Origin: Bacteroidales bacterium
GTDB lineage: Bacteria; Bacteroidota; Bacteroidia; Bacteroidales; P3
Direction: 5' to 3'
Assembly: GCA_017551765.1 (NCBI GenBank)
Contig: JAFZKV010000004.1
Coordinates: 1 to 45,372, forward strand
DNA length: 45,372 bases
Part shown: piece after piece, positions 1 to 7,411 of the stretch
Layout of the letters: each line of letters begins with the position of its first letter
How positions within the stretch are numbered: position 1 is the first letter of the stretch
Translations under genes and position numbers: made by a program
The notes under the pieces: model-generated
Told to the model about the DNA's origin: nothing
What the model saw: only the letters and a program-made list of their open reading frames with translations
Database searches by the model: none

Positions 1-98
1 AGTTGACCGTCACCCGCACACTCATCACCGTGCTCTTTGTCACCTTCCTGGCTTTCATGGTGTTTCTCATCAAGAACCATCTGCTCATCGTCAAATGA
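1..98 (+). CDS. C-terminal end of a membrane protein (partial)
   Basis: The reading frame from base 3 is open from the window edge and encodes about 31 residues ending at a TGA at 96-98. The tail is one strongly hydrophobic stretch (LITVLFVTFLAFMVFLI) followed by a short end, KNHLLIVK, so it looks like the last transmembrane helix of an integral membrane protein. Its stop overlaps the lpxB start as ATGA, which implies co-transcription and translational coupling. Too little is present to name a family. Confidence 0.6.
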   Translation, partial: LTVTRTLITVLFVTFLAFMVFLIKNHLLIVK

Positions 99-1192
99 GG
101 TACTACATCATAGCAGGCGAGGCCTCGGGCGACCTCCACGGCGCCAACCTCATGCGGGCCCTGCGGGAAAAAGACCCGCAGGCCGAGTTCCGATTCTGGG
201 GCGGCGACGCAATGGCGGCCGTCGGCGGCACCCCTGTACGCCACATCCGCGACCTGGCCATCATGGGTTTTGTCGAGGTGGTTGCCCACCTTGGCACTGT
301 GCTGGGCAACATCAGCTTCTGCAAGCACGACATTCTGGAATACCATCCCGATGTGGTAATCGGCGTCGACTATCCGGGTTTCAACCTCAAAATCGAGGCT
401 TGGGCTCACAAGCAGGGCTTCCGCACGGTGCACTACATCTCACCCAACCTCTGGGCCTGGAAGAAAGGGCGCATCAACGGCATGCGGCGCTCGCTCGACC
501 TGCTGTGCTGCATACTGCCCTTCGAGCAGCGTTTCTTCGCCGAGAACGACTTCCCCCAAGCAATCTATGTGGGTCACCCACTGCTCGATGCCATCAGCGC
601 CGAAGGCGCCATTGCGGACAACGGCCGCCCCATCGTAGCCCTGCTACCCGGCAGTCGCCGTCAGGAGCTGAGAGAGAGCCTGCCCAAAATGGTGGAGTTG
701 GCGCGCCTGCGCCCACAGTATCGTTACGTCGTGGCCGGCATGAGTCTCCTCGGCAAAGAGCTGTACACGAAACTCATCCCTGCCGACAGCAACATCGAGG
801 TGGTCTACGACCAGACCTATCCCCTGCTGGCCTCAGCCTACGCTGCCGTGGTCTGTTCTGGCACCGCCACCCTCGAAACAGCCCTCTTCAACGTGCCACA
901 AGTGGTCTGCTACAGCGGCAACCCACTCTCCTACCTCATCGCCCGAGCCGTCGTGGGCCGCCGCATCAAGTACATCTCGCTGGTAAACCTCATTGCCGAC
1001 AGCCCCGTTGTCACCGAACTCATCCAGCGCGACTTCAACCCCGACCGTCTGGAATTTGAACTCTACCGCATCACCAAGGACAACATAAAACGCCAGCGCA
1101 TGCTCAAAGAATATGCCGCCATGCGCGCCCTCCTCGGCAACGGCGGCGCCAGCAACCGTACCGCACAAGCCATCATCGACCTCATCAAATGA
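95..1192 (+). CDS. lpxB: Lipid-A-disaccharide synthase LpxB
   Basis: A glycosyltransferase of family GT19 that joins UDP-2,3-diacylglucosamine to lipid X to give the lipid A disaccharide at the cytoplasmic face of the inner membrane. At 365 residues it is close to the family's usual length. Recognisable motifs are GEASGDLHGA (about residues 8-17), HYISPNLWAWKKGR, the nucleotide-sugar loop LLPGSRRQEL and the late motif CSGTATLETALFNVPQVVCY. The start is the ATG overlapping the upstream stop. The stop overlaps the next start (ATGA at 1189), so it is coupled to the SpoIID-like gene. Its presence shows that the organism makes lipid A. Confidence 0.96.
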   Translation: MRYYIIAGEASGDLHGANLMRALREKDPQAEFRFWGGDAMAAVGGTPVRHIRDLAIMGFVEVVAHLGTVLGNISFCKHDILEYHPDVVIGVDYPGFNLKIEAWAHKQGFRTVHYISPNLWAWKKGRINGMRRSLDLLCCILPFEQRFFAENDFPQAIYVGHPLLDAISAEGAIADNGRPIVALLPGSRRQELRESLPKMVELARLRPQYRYVVAGMSLLGKELYTKLIPADSNIEVVYDQTYPLLASAYAAVVCSGTATLETALFNVPQVVCYSGNPLSYLIARAVVGRRIKYISLVNLIADSPVVTELIQRDFNPDRLEFELYRITKDNIKRQRMLKEYAAMRALLGNGGASNRTAQAIIDLIK

Positions 1193-2514
1193 AACGACTG
1201 CTGCCCATACTCCTGCTACTCCTCAGCCTCACCGCACAAGCCGAACGGGTGAGGGTGAGACTATATTCGACCAACAATATCAGCACCCTCAACATCTCGT
1301 TCGACCTGGGCTACTACAACCTCTACGCCGACGGCGACCAACTGCTGGAAGACCTGGTCGGCGAAGGCCGTTCGGTGCTCATCCGGCAGGATGGAGGCAA
1401 ACTGCACGTCAGCGTCAACGACGACGACTACGGCCTCTTCTCCACCCTCCGCCTCGAAGCCACCGACACCGCCTGCATCCTATGTATCAACCCTGCTGGA
1501 TGCAAGCAGCGCACCTATGAGGGCAACCTCGAAGTGTCGCTACTCAAGGGAGGCTCGCTGCAGCTAATCAACGACGTGGAATTTGAGACCTACATCGCCG
1601 GCGTAGTGCAAAGCGAAATCTACGGCACCCAGACCGACATCTTCCGCATACAGGCCATCATAAGCCGCACCTGGGCCCTGCGCAACCTCAAGAAACACGC
1701 CGCCGATGGCTACAACTTCTGCGACAACGTGCACTGCCAGGCCTACCAAAACCGCTGCATCAGACCCGACATCATGATTGGCGCCATACAGAGCAGTGGC
1801 GAAACCCTGGTGGACTCCGCCGGACAACTCATCGAAACCCCCTTCCACTCCAACTCGGGCGGCCAGACAGCCAACTCGGAGGACGTGTGGCGCGCCGCCC
1901 TGCCCTACCTGCGCTCCGTACCCGACACCTTCTCGCTCCACATGCGACAGAGCGATTGGGTGCGCACCATCAGTCTCGACCGATGGCTCGACTACTTCAG
2001 CAAGAAGCATAAACTCAACGTGGCCGACAGCGCCGTCCTCGACACCCTGCTGCACTTCACCCAAGAGAGCCGGCAGGCCCGCCTGATGGGTGTGCCGCTC
2101 ACCCGCATACGCACCGATTTCCAACTCAAATCCACCTTCTTCTCCGTAAGCGTAGACAGCGCCAGCCTCTCCGTCATCCTCCACGGCCACGGCTACGGCC
2201 ACGGCGTCGGCCTCAGCCAGGAAGGCACCATCCGCATGGTCGGCCTCGGCTACGCCTATGACAGCATCCTGCGCCACTACTACACCGGTGCCGTGTTGCA
2301 CCAAGACCCCACCGCCAACCGCAGCCACCTCGAAAACTACACCGCTCAGCTGGCACGCATCATCGAAGAGGACCGCAACCGGCAAACCCAGGTGCGCTCC
2401 AAGAAAGACGATTGGCTCGGACGCCTCTTCCGACTGCGCGACCGCGAAGAACGCCAGGAAGTCTACATCGAAGAAGAACAAGACAACGAAAAAGATTGGC
2501 AATATGAATGGTGA
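1189..2514 (+). CDS. Secreted SpoIID/LytB-domain protein
   Basis: A 441-residue exported protein with a clear signal peptide (MKRLLPILLLLLSLTAQA). The SpoIID/LytB domain covers roughly residues 115-370. It holds EFETYIAGVVQSEI with a Glu near residue 143 in the position of the SpoIID catalytic Glu, then RTWALRN, HCQAYQNR, HSNSGGQTANSEDVW and, later, GHGYGHGVGLSQEG. In Bacillus, SpoIID is a lytic transglycosylase acting on peptidoglycan. This organism is not expected to sporulate, so a general cell-wall role is inferred. A highly charged tail rich in D, E, R and K follows the domain. The ATGA overlap with lpxB places it in an envelope operon. Confidence 0.85.
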   Translation: MKRLLPILLLLLSLTAQAERVRVRLYSTNNISTLNISFDLGYYNLYADGDQLLEDLVGEGRSVLIRQDGGKLHVSVNDDDYGLFSTLRLEATDTACILCINPAGCKQRTYEGNLEVSLLKGGSLQLINDVEFETYIAGVVQSEIYGTQTDIFRIQAIISRTWALRNLKKHAADGYNFCDNVHCQAYQNRCIRPDIMIGAIQSSGETLVDSAGQLIETPFHSNSGGQTANSEDVWRAALPYLRSVPDTFSLHMRQSDWVRTISLDRWLDYFSKKHKLNVADSAVLDTLLHFTQESRQARLMGVPLTRIRTDFQLKSTFFSVSVDSASLSVILHGHGYGHGVGLSQEGTIRMVGLGYAYDSILRHYYTGAVLHQDPTANRSHLENYTAQLARIIEEDRNRQTQVRSKKDDWLGRLFRLRDREERQEVYIEEEQDNEKDWQYEW

Positions 2515-2519
2515 GAGAA

Positions 2520-2547
2520 GAATTAAGAATTAAAAATTAAAAATTAA
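2520..2547 (+). repeat. 7-bp tandem array (GAATTAA type)
   Basis: Four consecutive 7-bp units, GAATTAA, GAATTAA, AAATTAA, AAATTAA, fill the spacer between the SpoIID-like stop and the start of the thioredoxin-like gene. Units of the same type recur after the thioredoxin-like gene, after ftsY and upstream of ftsE. Confidence 0.8.
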
Positions 2548-2551
2548 GACA

Positions 2552-3100
2552 ATGGATATGAAAAGGGCTTTGATTTTGTCAACTGCGTTTCTGCTTTTCA
2601 CTTTTCACTTCTCACTTTTCACTTCGCAGGCGCAGGCTCAGGTCAAATGGCACACCATCGAGGAAGCCTCAGCCGCCAAGATAGGCGAGAAAATCTACCT
2701 TATCGACTTCTACACCTCATGGTGCGGCTACTGCAAGAAAATGGACCGCGAGACCTTCAGCAACCCCACCGTCGCCAAAATCATCAACCAATACTATTAC
2801 CCTGTCAAGTTCAACGCCGAAGGCGACAACACCTTCACCTGGGCCGGCACCACCTACCGCCGGAGCGGCCGCATACACGACTTTGCACGCGGCGTCAAAG
2901 GCTACCCCACCATCGTACTCTTCCACCCCGACGGCTCCATGATGCAGTCAATCCCGGGCTTCGCCTCGGCAGACGAATACATCGTCATCCTCTGGTACTT
3001 CGCCAGCGGCGACTACAACCGCTACCCATTCGACCGCTACCGCCAGCTGTTCGACACCGAGATACGTCCCAAGATGAAAAAAGCCCTCTCCGAGAATTAA
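2552..3100 (+). CDS. Exported thioredoxin-fold protein
   Basis: A 182-residue protein with an N-terminal signal peptide and a thioredoxin fold of the thioredoxin_7/DUF255-like kind. The active site WCGYC is at about residues 57-61 within FYTSWCGYCKKMDRETF, and the cis-proline loop is GYPTIVLFHPDG. It probably acts as a periplasmic disulphide oxidoreductase, but the substrate is unknown. The start used is the first of two in-frame ATGs (MDMKR); the second is two codons later. Two things are odd. The signal-peptide coding region is itself a 7-bp tandem repeat, and the last residues EN-stop fall inside the next GAATTAA array. Confidence 0.85.
   Translation: MDMKRALILSTAFLLFTFHFSLFTSQAQAQVKWHTIEEASAAKIGEKIYLIDFYTSWCGYCKKMDRETFSNPTVAKIINQYYYPVKFNAEGDNTFTWAGTTYRRSGRIHDFARGVKGYPTIVLFHPDGSMMQSIPGFASADEYIVILWYFASGDYNRYPFDRYRQLFDTEIRPKMKKALSEN
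2594..2628 (+). repeat. 7-bp tandem array inside a signal-peptide coding region
   Basis: Five 7-bp units, CTTTTCA, CTTTTCA, CTTCTCA, CTTTTCA, CTTCGCA, encode much of the hydrophobic core LLFTFHFSLFTS of the thioredoxin-like protein. Because 7 is not a multiple of 3, gaining or losing one unit would shift the reading frame. Confidence 0.75.
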
Positions 3101-3167
3101 GAATTGAGAATTAAGAATTAAGAATGAGAGTGACTTTAAACTTTAAACCTTAAACTTTAAACCATAA
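3094..3167 (+). repeat. Bipartite 7-bp array, first copy
   Basis: Units GAATTAA, GAATTGA, GAATTAA, GAATTAA, GAATGAG (3094-3128) are followed by AGTG and then ACTTTAA, ACTTTAA, ACCTTAA, ACTTTAA, ACCATAA (3133-3167). The first unit supplies the stop codon of the thioredoxin-like gene, and the last ends 3 nt before the ftsY ATG. The same two-part order occurs again at 4115-4223. Confidence 0.85.
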
Positions 3168-3170
3168 CTC

Positions 3171-4121
3171 ATGGGATTATTCAGCAAAAAGAGCGAGGAC
3201 CGCGCCACCCTCGACAGCGGCCTCAGTAAAACCAAAGAGAACTTCTTCCAGAAACTCACCAAGAGCATCCTCGGCAAGAGCAGCGTCGACGACGACGTGC
3301 TCGACAACCTCGAGGAAACCCTCATCAGCAGCGACGTGGGAGTCGACACCACCCTGAAAGTCATCGACCACCTGCAGGCACGCATACGGCGCGACAAATA
3401 CATTTCCACCTCAGAACTCAACTCCATCCTCCGCGCCGAGATTGCGCAACTATTGCGACAGCCCGACAACAACTTCCCGCCCACCTTCGACGCTCCGCTG
3501 CCCCACACTCCCTATGTCATTCTCGTGGTGGGCGTCAACGGCGTGGGCAAAACCACCACCATCGCCAAACTCGCCTACCGCTACAATCAAGCCGGCCGCA
3601 GCGTCGTCCTCGGCGCCGCCGACACCTTCCGCGCCGCCGCCGTCGAACAGCTCTGCCTATGGGCCGACCGCGTCGGCGTGCCCATCGTCCAGCAAGGCAT
3701 GGGCGCCGACCCCGCCAGTGTCGCCTTCGACACCCTCCAATCCGCCCTTGCCCACCATGCCGACATCGTCATTATCGACACCGCCGGACGCCTACACAAC
3801 AAAGTGGGACTCATGAACGAGCTCACCAAGATACGCCGTGTCATGCAGAAACTCGTCCCCGACGCCCCACACGAAGTGCTCCTCGTCCTCGACGCCTCCA
3901 CCGGACAAAACGCCATCGAACAGGCACGCCAATTCACCTCAGCCACCGACGTCAACGCCCTGGCCCTCACCAAACTTGACGGCACCGCCAAAGGCGGCGT
4001 CATCATCGGCATCAGCGACCAATTCCACGTGCCTGTCCGCTACATAGGCCTCGGCGAAAAAATGACCGACCTCCAACTCTTCGACCCCGACCAATTCGTA
4101 GACTCACTCTTCGAGAATTAA
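3171..4121 (+). CDS. ftsY: Signal recognition particle receptor FtsY
   Basis: An SRP-family GTPase that docks ribosome-SRP complexes at the inner membrane for co-translational insertion. At 316 residues it is the short form without a long acidic A domain. An N domain (about 20-95) is followed by a G domain with the P-loop GVNGVGKTT (121-129), DTFRAAAVEQL, DTAGRLHNK, TKLDGTAKGG and the closing GLGEKMTDLQLFD. The ATG follows a 7-bp array, and no strong Shine-Dalgarno is visible. The protein ends FEN-stop, with GAGAATTAA matching the end of the upstream gene because a GAATTAA array begins at the stop. It probably shares an operon with rimO. Confidence 0.96.
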   Translation: MGLFSKKSEDRATLDSGLSKTKENFFQKLTKSILGKSSVDDDVLDNLEETLISSDVGVDTTLKVIDHLQARIRRDKYISTSELNSILRAEIAQLLRQPDNNFPPTFDAPLPHTPYVILVVGVNGVGKTTTIAKLAYRYNQAGRSVVLGAADTFRAAAVEQLCLWADRVGVPIVQQGMGADPASVAFDTLQSALAHHADIVIIDTAGRLHNKVGLMNELTKIRRVMQKLVPDAPHEVLLVLDASTGQNAIEQARQFTSATDVNALALTKLDGTAKGGVIIGISDQFHVPVRYIGLGEKMTDLQLFDPDQFVDSLFEN

Positions 4122-4223
4122 AAATTAAGAATTAAAAATTTAAAATAAGCGTGACTTTAAACCCTAAACCTTAAACCATAAACTTTAAACCTTAAACCAT
4201 AAACTTTAAACCTTAAACTTGAA
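4115..4223 (+). repeat. Bipartite 7-bp array, second copy, running into the rimO start
   Basis: GAATTAA-type units (4115-4149) are followed by CGTG and ten ACYWTAA-type units at 4154-4223: ACTTTAA, ACCCTAA, ACCTTAA, ACCATAA, ACTTTAA, ACCTTAA, ACCATAA, ACTTTAA, ACCTTAA, ACTTGAA. The first unit contains the ftsY stop and the last contains the TTG start of rimO. This repeats the layout at 3094-3167 with more units. Confidence 0.88.
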
Positions 4224-5469
4224 AATCAACATCATCACCCTGGGGTGCTCCAAGAACACCGTTGACAGCGAAAACCTCGCCGGACAACTCAAGGCTCAAG
4301 GACATACCGTATACTTTGACCGCCAGCGTAACGACTGCGACACGGTCATCATTAACACCTGCGGCTTTATCGGCGACGCCAAAGAGGAGAGCATCAACAC
4401 CATCATCGGTCAGATTGCCGCTAAACAACGTCGCCACAACAAGACCCGTCTCATCGTCTGCGGCTGCCTCGTTGAGCGCTACAAGGAAGAGCTTTCCCAA
4501 GAGATGCCCGAGGTAGACGAATGGCATGGTGTTGACTTCTTCAAATCGTCACTCCAAAGACGTCTTTCCACTCCAAAACACTACGCCTACCTGAAAATTG
4601 CCGAGGGCTGCGACCGCAGCTGCTCCTATTGCGCCATACCGCTCATCCGCGGAGCGCACAAATCACGCCCTATAGAGGAACTCGTCACCGAGGCCAAAAC
4701 ATTGGTAGACAACGGCGTCAAAGAGTTGATTGTCATCAGCCAGGATACCACCTTCTACGGACTTGACCTCTACCACCGTCGCGCCTTGGGCGAACTGCTC
4801 AACCGGCTGGCTACCGAGAGCGGCGCCCCTTGGATACGGCTGCACTACACTTACCCCGCCTCGTTCCCCGACGACGCCATCGACGCTATCGCACGCCACA
4901 CAAATATTTGCAACTACATTGACATCCCTCTGCAGCACATTAACAGCCGCATACTCAGCTCCATGCAGCGTGGCATTGATCGCGAGGGTACCCTGCGCCT
5001 GCTTGAGCGTTTCCGTACCAAGCTACCCCACGTGGCCATCCGCACCACCCTCATTGTGGGTTACCCAGGCGAGACTGAAGCCGACTTCGAAGAGTTGAAA
5101 CAATTTGTGGCCGAAGCACGCTTCGACCGCATGGGGTGCTTCGCCTACTCGCCTGAGGAGGGCACGCCGGCCTACCGTCTGGGTGACCCTGTGTCCGACG
5201 AAGAAAAGCAACGCCGCGTCAGCGACTTGATGGCCTTGCAGGAAAGCATCTCGCTGAAAAAGAACCAACAACGCATAGGCAAAACTTACCGTTGTCTGGT
5301 AGACCGCATCGACGGAGAATACATTGTAGCCCGCACCGAGTACGACAGTCCCGAGGTGGACGATGAGGTGCTCGCCCGGCAAACCCGCCCAGGCATCCGC
5401 CCAGGCGACTTCATCAACGTACGCATCACCGACGCCCTCGAGAACGACCTCGTAGGCGAACTATCTTAA
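4219..5469 (+). CDS. rimO: Ribosomal protein uS12 methylthiotransferase RimO
   Basis: A radical-SAM methylthiotransferase that modifies an aspartate of ribosomal protein S12. Of its 416 residues, the N-terminal MTTase part carries cysteines at about 10, 48 and 83 for one iron-sulphur cluster. The radical-SAM core has CDRSCSYC (C131, C135, C138), and a TRAM domain occupies roughly the last 65 residues. The reading MKINIITLGCSKNTVDSE fits the usual RimO N-terminus, and no in-frame ATG precedes it, so a TTG start at 4219 is inferred. That TTG lies inside the last unit of a 7-bp array, so the initiation region is made of repeat sequence and may be weak. Confidence 0.94.
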   Translation: MKINIITLGCSKNTVDSENLAGQLKAQGHTVYFDRQRNDCDTVIINTCGFIGDAKEESINTIIGQIAAKQRRHNKTRLIVCGCLVERYKEELSQEMPEVDEWHGVDFFKSSLQRRLSTPKHYAYLKIAEGCDRSCSYCAIPLIRGAHKSRPIEELVTEAKTLVDNGVKELIVISQDTTFYGLDLYHRRALGELLNRLATESGAPWIRLHYTYPASFPDDAIDAIARHTNICNYIDIPLQHINSRILSSMQRGIDREGTLRLLERFRTKLPHVAIRTTLIVGYPGETEADFEELKQFVAEARFDRMGCFAYSPEEGTPAYRLGDPVSDEEKQRRVSDLMALQESISLKKNQQRIGKTYRCLVDRIDGEYIVARTEYDSPEVDDEVLARQTRPGIRPGDFINVRITDALENDLVGELS

Positions 5470-5491
5470 AACCGAAGGATGTCCGTGTTTT

Positions 5492-5531
5492 GTCCGACTG
5501 AAGTCCGACTGCGGTCGGACTTCAGTCGGAC
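5492..5531. terminator. Perfect 18-bp hairpin between convergent genes
   Basis: Bases 5492-5509 and 5514-5531 are perfect inverse complements around a 4-nt loop (TGCG). The hairpin sits 23 nt after the rimO stop and about 59 nt beyond the sppA stop, a natural place for a bidirectional terminator. There is no T-run directly after the stem on either strand, so intrinsic termination is an inference. Confidence 0.5.
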
Positions 5532-5575
5532 TTCAGTCGGACCATAGTCGGACCACAGTCGGACATGAGTCGGAC
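5492..5575. repeat. 11-bp tandem array (AGTCGGAC type)
   Basis: Between the convergent ends of rimO and sppA, AGTCGGAC recurs with an 11-bp period; the three linker bases vary (TTC, CAT, CAC, ATG). The first part is inverted (GTCCGACTGAAGTCCGAC) relative to the rest. The leader GTGTTTTGTCCGACT before it also occurs in the element at 20729-21060 and, as its complement, in the element at 31769-32093. Confidence 0.85.
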
Positions 5576-5589
5576 ATGGTACGTGGTTA

Positions 5590-7410
5590 TCAGTCCTTTA
5601 CAATAACGAAGGGCAGACGGGCCTGAAGGCCCTCACTTTCGGTGACAAAGTGGAGGTCCTGCTCGAAACTCGATAGCACTTTCCACTCACCGCTTCCCAT
5701 TTTCCATTTGAGCGCCAAACGCATCTTGGACAGCAAGTTGAGGTCATCGCTGCCACTTTCTCCGAAGAGTTCGGAGAGTTGTGTCCATGTGTCTTTCTCC
5801 TTGGGGAACTCCTTGACTTTGTAGTCGCTGAGGCTGGCCTTTTCGGCAGCGATGCTGAGGGCCAAGTCGATGCCACCGAGGGTGTCGACCAAACCGATAC
5901 CGATGGCATCAGCACCGGTCCAAACACGACCGCGGGCAATCTGGTGCACCTCGTCATAAGTCATGTGGCGTCCTTCGGCCACACGTCCGACAAAGACCTT
6001 ATAGAAATCCTCGACATTCTTGGTCCACAGAGCTTTAGCGGCTGGCGAGAGTGGGCGGTAAATACTAAGTCCGGCTGCATTGCGGTTGGTACTGACGGTG
6101 TCGGTGTTGAGTCCCAGTTTTTGGCTCATAAGCTTGCCCACATTGGGGATGGTGCCGAAGACACCAATGGAGCCGGTGATGGTAGTAGGCTGAGCCACAA
6201 TGACGTCTGCCATGCAACTCATCTCGTAGCCGGCAGAAGCAGCGAGGTCACCCATGCTGACGATGACGGGCTTCTTCTCGCGAGCAGCGATGACGGCATG
6301 GGTCATGCTCTCGCTGGCAGTGGCTTGACCACCAGGGGAATTGACACGTAGCACGATGGCCTTCACATCGTCGTCATCGACGGCCTGACGCAATGCCTTG
6401 ACAATATCGTCGCCATAGACACCTTCGTTGAAGCCCTTACTGCTGCCATCCATCACATTGCCCTGGGCGTAGATGACGGCGATGGCCTCTTTGGCCTTGT
6501 TGGGGGTCTTTTTCACGTTGGAGGCATATTTTTCCATTGGAAGCAACTGTTTCCCACCGTATTCCTCTTTCAGCATGTGGCGCACATCCTCCTCGAAGCA
6601 AAGGGTGTCGGCCAGACGCTGCGCAAGGGCACCGTCGGCCATAAAGCCACTGAGATCATCGGCAATGCGGTTAACATCAAGCACTTCCATTCCACGACTG
6701 ACCGCAATTGCATCCGTAGCCGTGCGCCAGATGCTGGCGATATAGGCACGTATCTGCTCGCGGTTGGCGTCGCTCATGTGGTTGAGCGTGTAGACCTCGC
6801 CGGCGCTCTTGTAGGCGCAACTTTCGGGACGGATGAGTTGCATCTCAACGCCCAACTTGTCGAGGAGGTCCTTGTAATACATCACCTCGGCTCCCATACC
6901 ACGAAAATCAATCATGCCGCTGGGGTGCAGGCAGATACGATCGGATAATGAAGCCACATAGTATCCTCCTTGCGAATAGGTGGTGGCATAGGCCACGATG
7001 GGTTTCTCGCTGGCGGCAAAGTCTTCCAAGGCTGCGCGCAACTCGGTGAGCGAGCCCCAGCTGATACCCAGGCCGCCATCTTTCAATAAGATACCCTTTA
7101 TTTTGTCGTCGTTGGCCGCGGCGCGGATGGCATTTTCGGCGTCAACAAGTCCGATGGTCTTGGTCTCTGAGAGCGATGCCTGCAGGCCTGTGGCGCTACG
7201 GTCGCCACTAATCTTGGCAAGGTCGACGGTGAGAATGGTGCCGTCCTTGAGCACAGCGGCGCTTTCCTTGTCCATCGAGCTGAGGGATGCCACCATAGCA
7301 ATCATCATCAGGAATGAGATTAGGCCACCGAGGGCCGAGACAATCACCACGCCCACGGCTGTAGCCAGCATGGTCATACCGAAACTGAGGGGTTTTCTTT
7401 GTTTTTCCAT
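5590..7410 (-). CDS. sppA: Signal peptide peptidase SppA, long (67K) type
   Basis: A membrane-anchored serine protease that degrades cleaved signal peptides in the envelope. It has 606 residues, the double-domain size. One N-terminal membrane helix (about 12-45) precedes two tandem peptidase-S49 domains. The catalytic lysine is K201 in SCAYKSAGE and the nucleophilic serine is S392 in DLAASAGYE, matching the Lys/Ser dyad split between the two halves in E. coli SppA. The start lies just after the tex stop, so they are co-transcribed. The C-terminal WKMGSGEWK region is encoded by a 7-bp tandem repeat. Confidence 0.95.
   Translation of the reverse strand: MEKQRKPLSFGMTMLATAVGVVIVSALGGLISFLMMIAMVASLSSMDKESAAVLKDGTILTVDLAKISGDRSATGLQASLSETKTIGLVDAENAIRAAANDDKIKGILLKDGGLGISWGSLTELRAALEDFAASEKPIVAYATTYSQGGYYVASLSDRICLHPSGMIDFRGMGAEVMYYKDLLDKLGVEMQLIRPESCAYKSAGEVYTLNHMSDANREQIRAYIASIWRTATDAIAVSRGMEVLDVNRIADDLSGFMADGALAQRLADTLCFEEDVRHMLKEEYGGKQLLPMEKYASNVKKTPNKAKEAIAVIYAQGNVMDGSSKGFNEGVYGDDIVKALRQAVDDDDVKAIVLRVNSPGGQATASESMTHAVIAAREKKPVIVSMGDLAASAGYEMSCMADVIVAQPTTITGSIGVFGTIPNVGKLMSQKLGLNTDTVSTNRNAAGLSIYRPLSPAAKALWTKNVEDFYKVFVGRVAEGRHMTYDEVHQIARGRVWTGADAIGIGLVDTLGGIDLALSIAAEKASLSDYKVKEFPKEKDTWTQLSELFGESGSDDLNLLSKMRLALKWKMGSGEWKVLSSFEQDLHFVTESEGLQARLPFVIVKD
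5677..5711 (-). repeat. 7-bp array inside the 3' part of sppA
   Basis: On the plus strand the units read CACTTTC, CACTCAC, CGCTTCC, CATTTTC, CATTTGA. They encode KWKMGSGEWKV near the SppA C-terminus, outside the peptidase domains. The 7-bp phase matches the arrays in the spacers. Confidence 0.6.
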
Positions 7411-7411
7411 A

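Noticed and set aside
4154-4223. Telomere-like AAACCCT repeats
   Set aside because: The units vary (ACTTTAA, ACCTTAA, ACCATAA) and lie in an operon spacer; only one unit equals the plant telomere motif.
5492-5575. Possible CRISPR array
   Set aside because: The repeats are only 8 bp with 3-bp linkers and mixed orientation, with no spacers of CRISPR length and no cas genes in the window.
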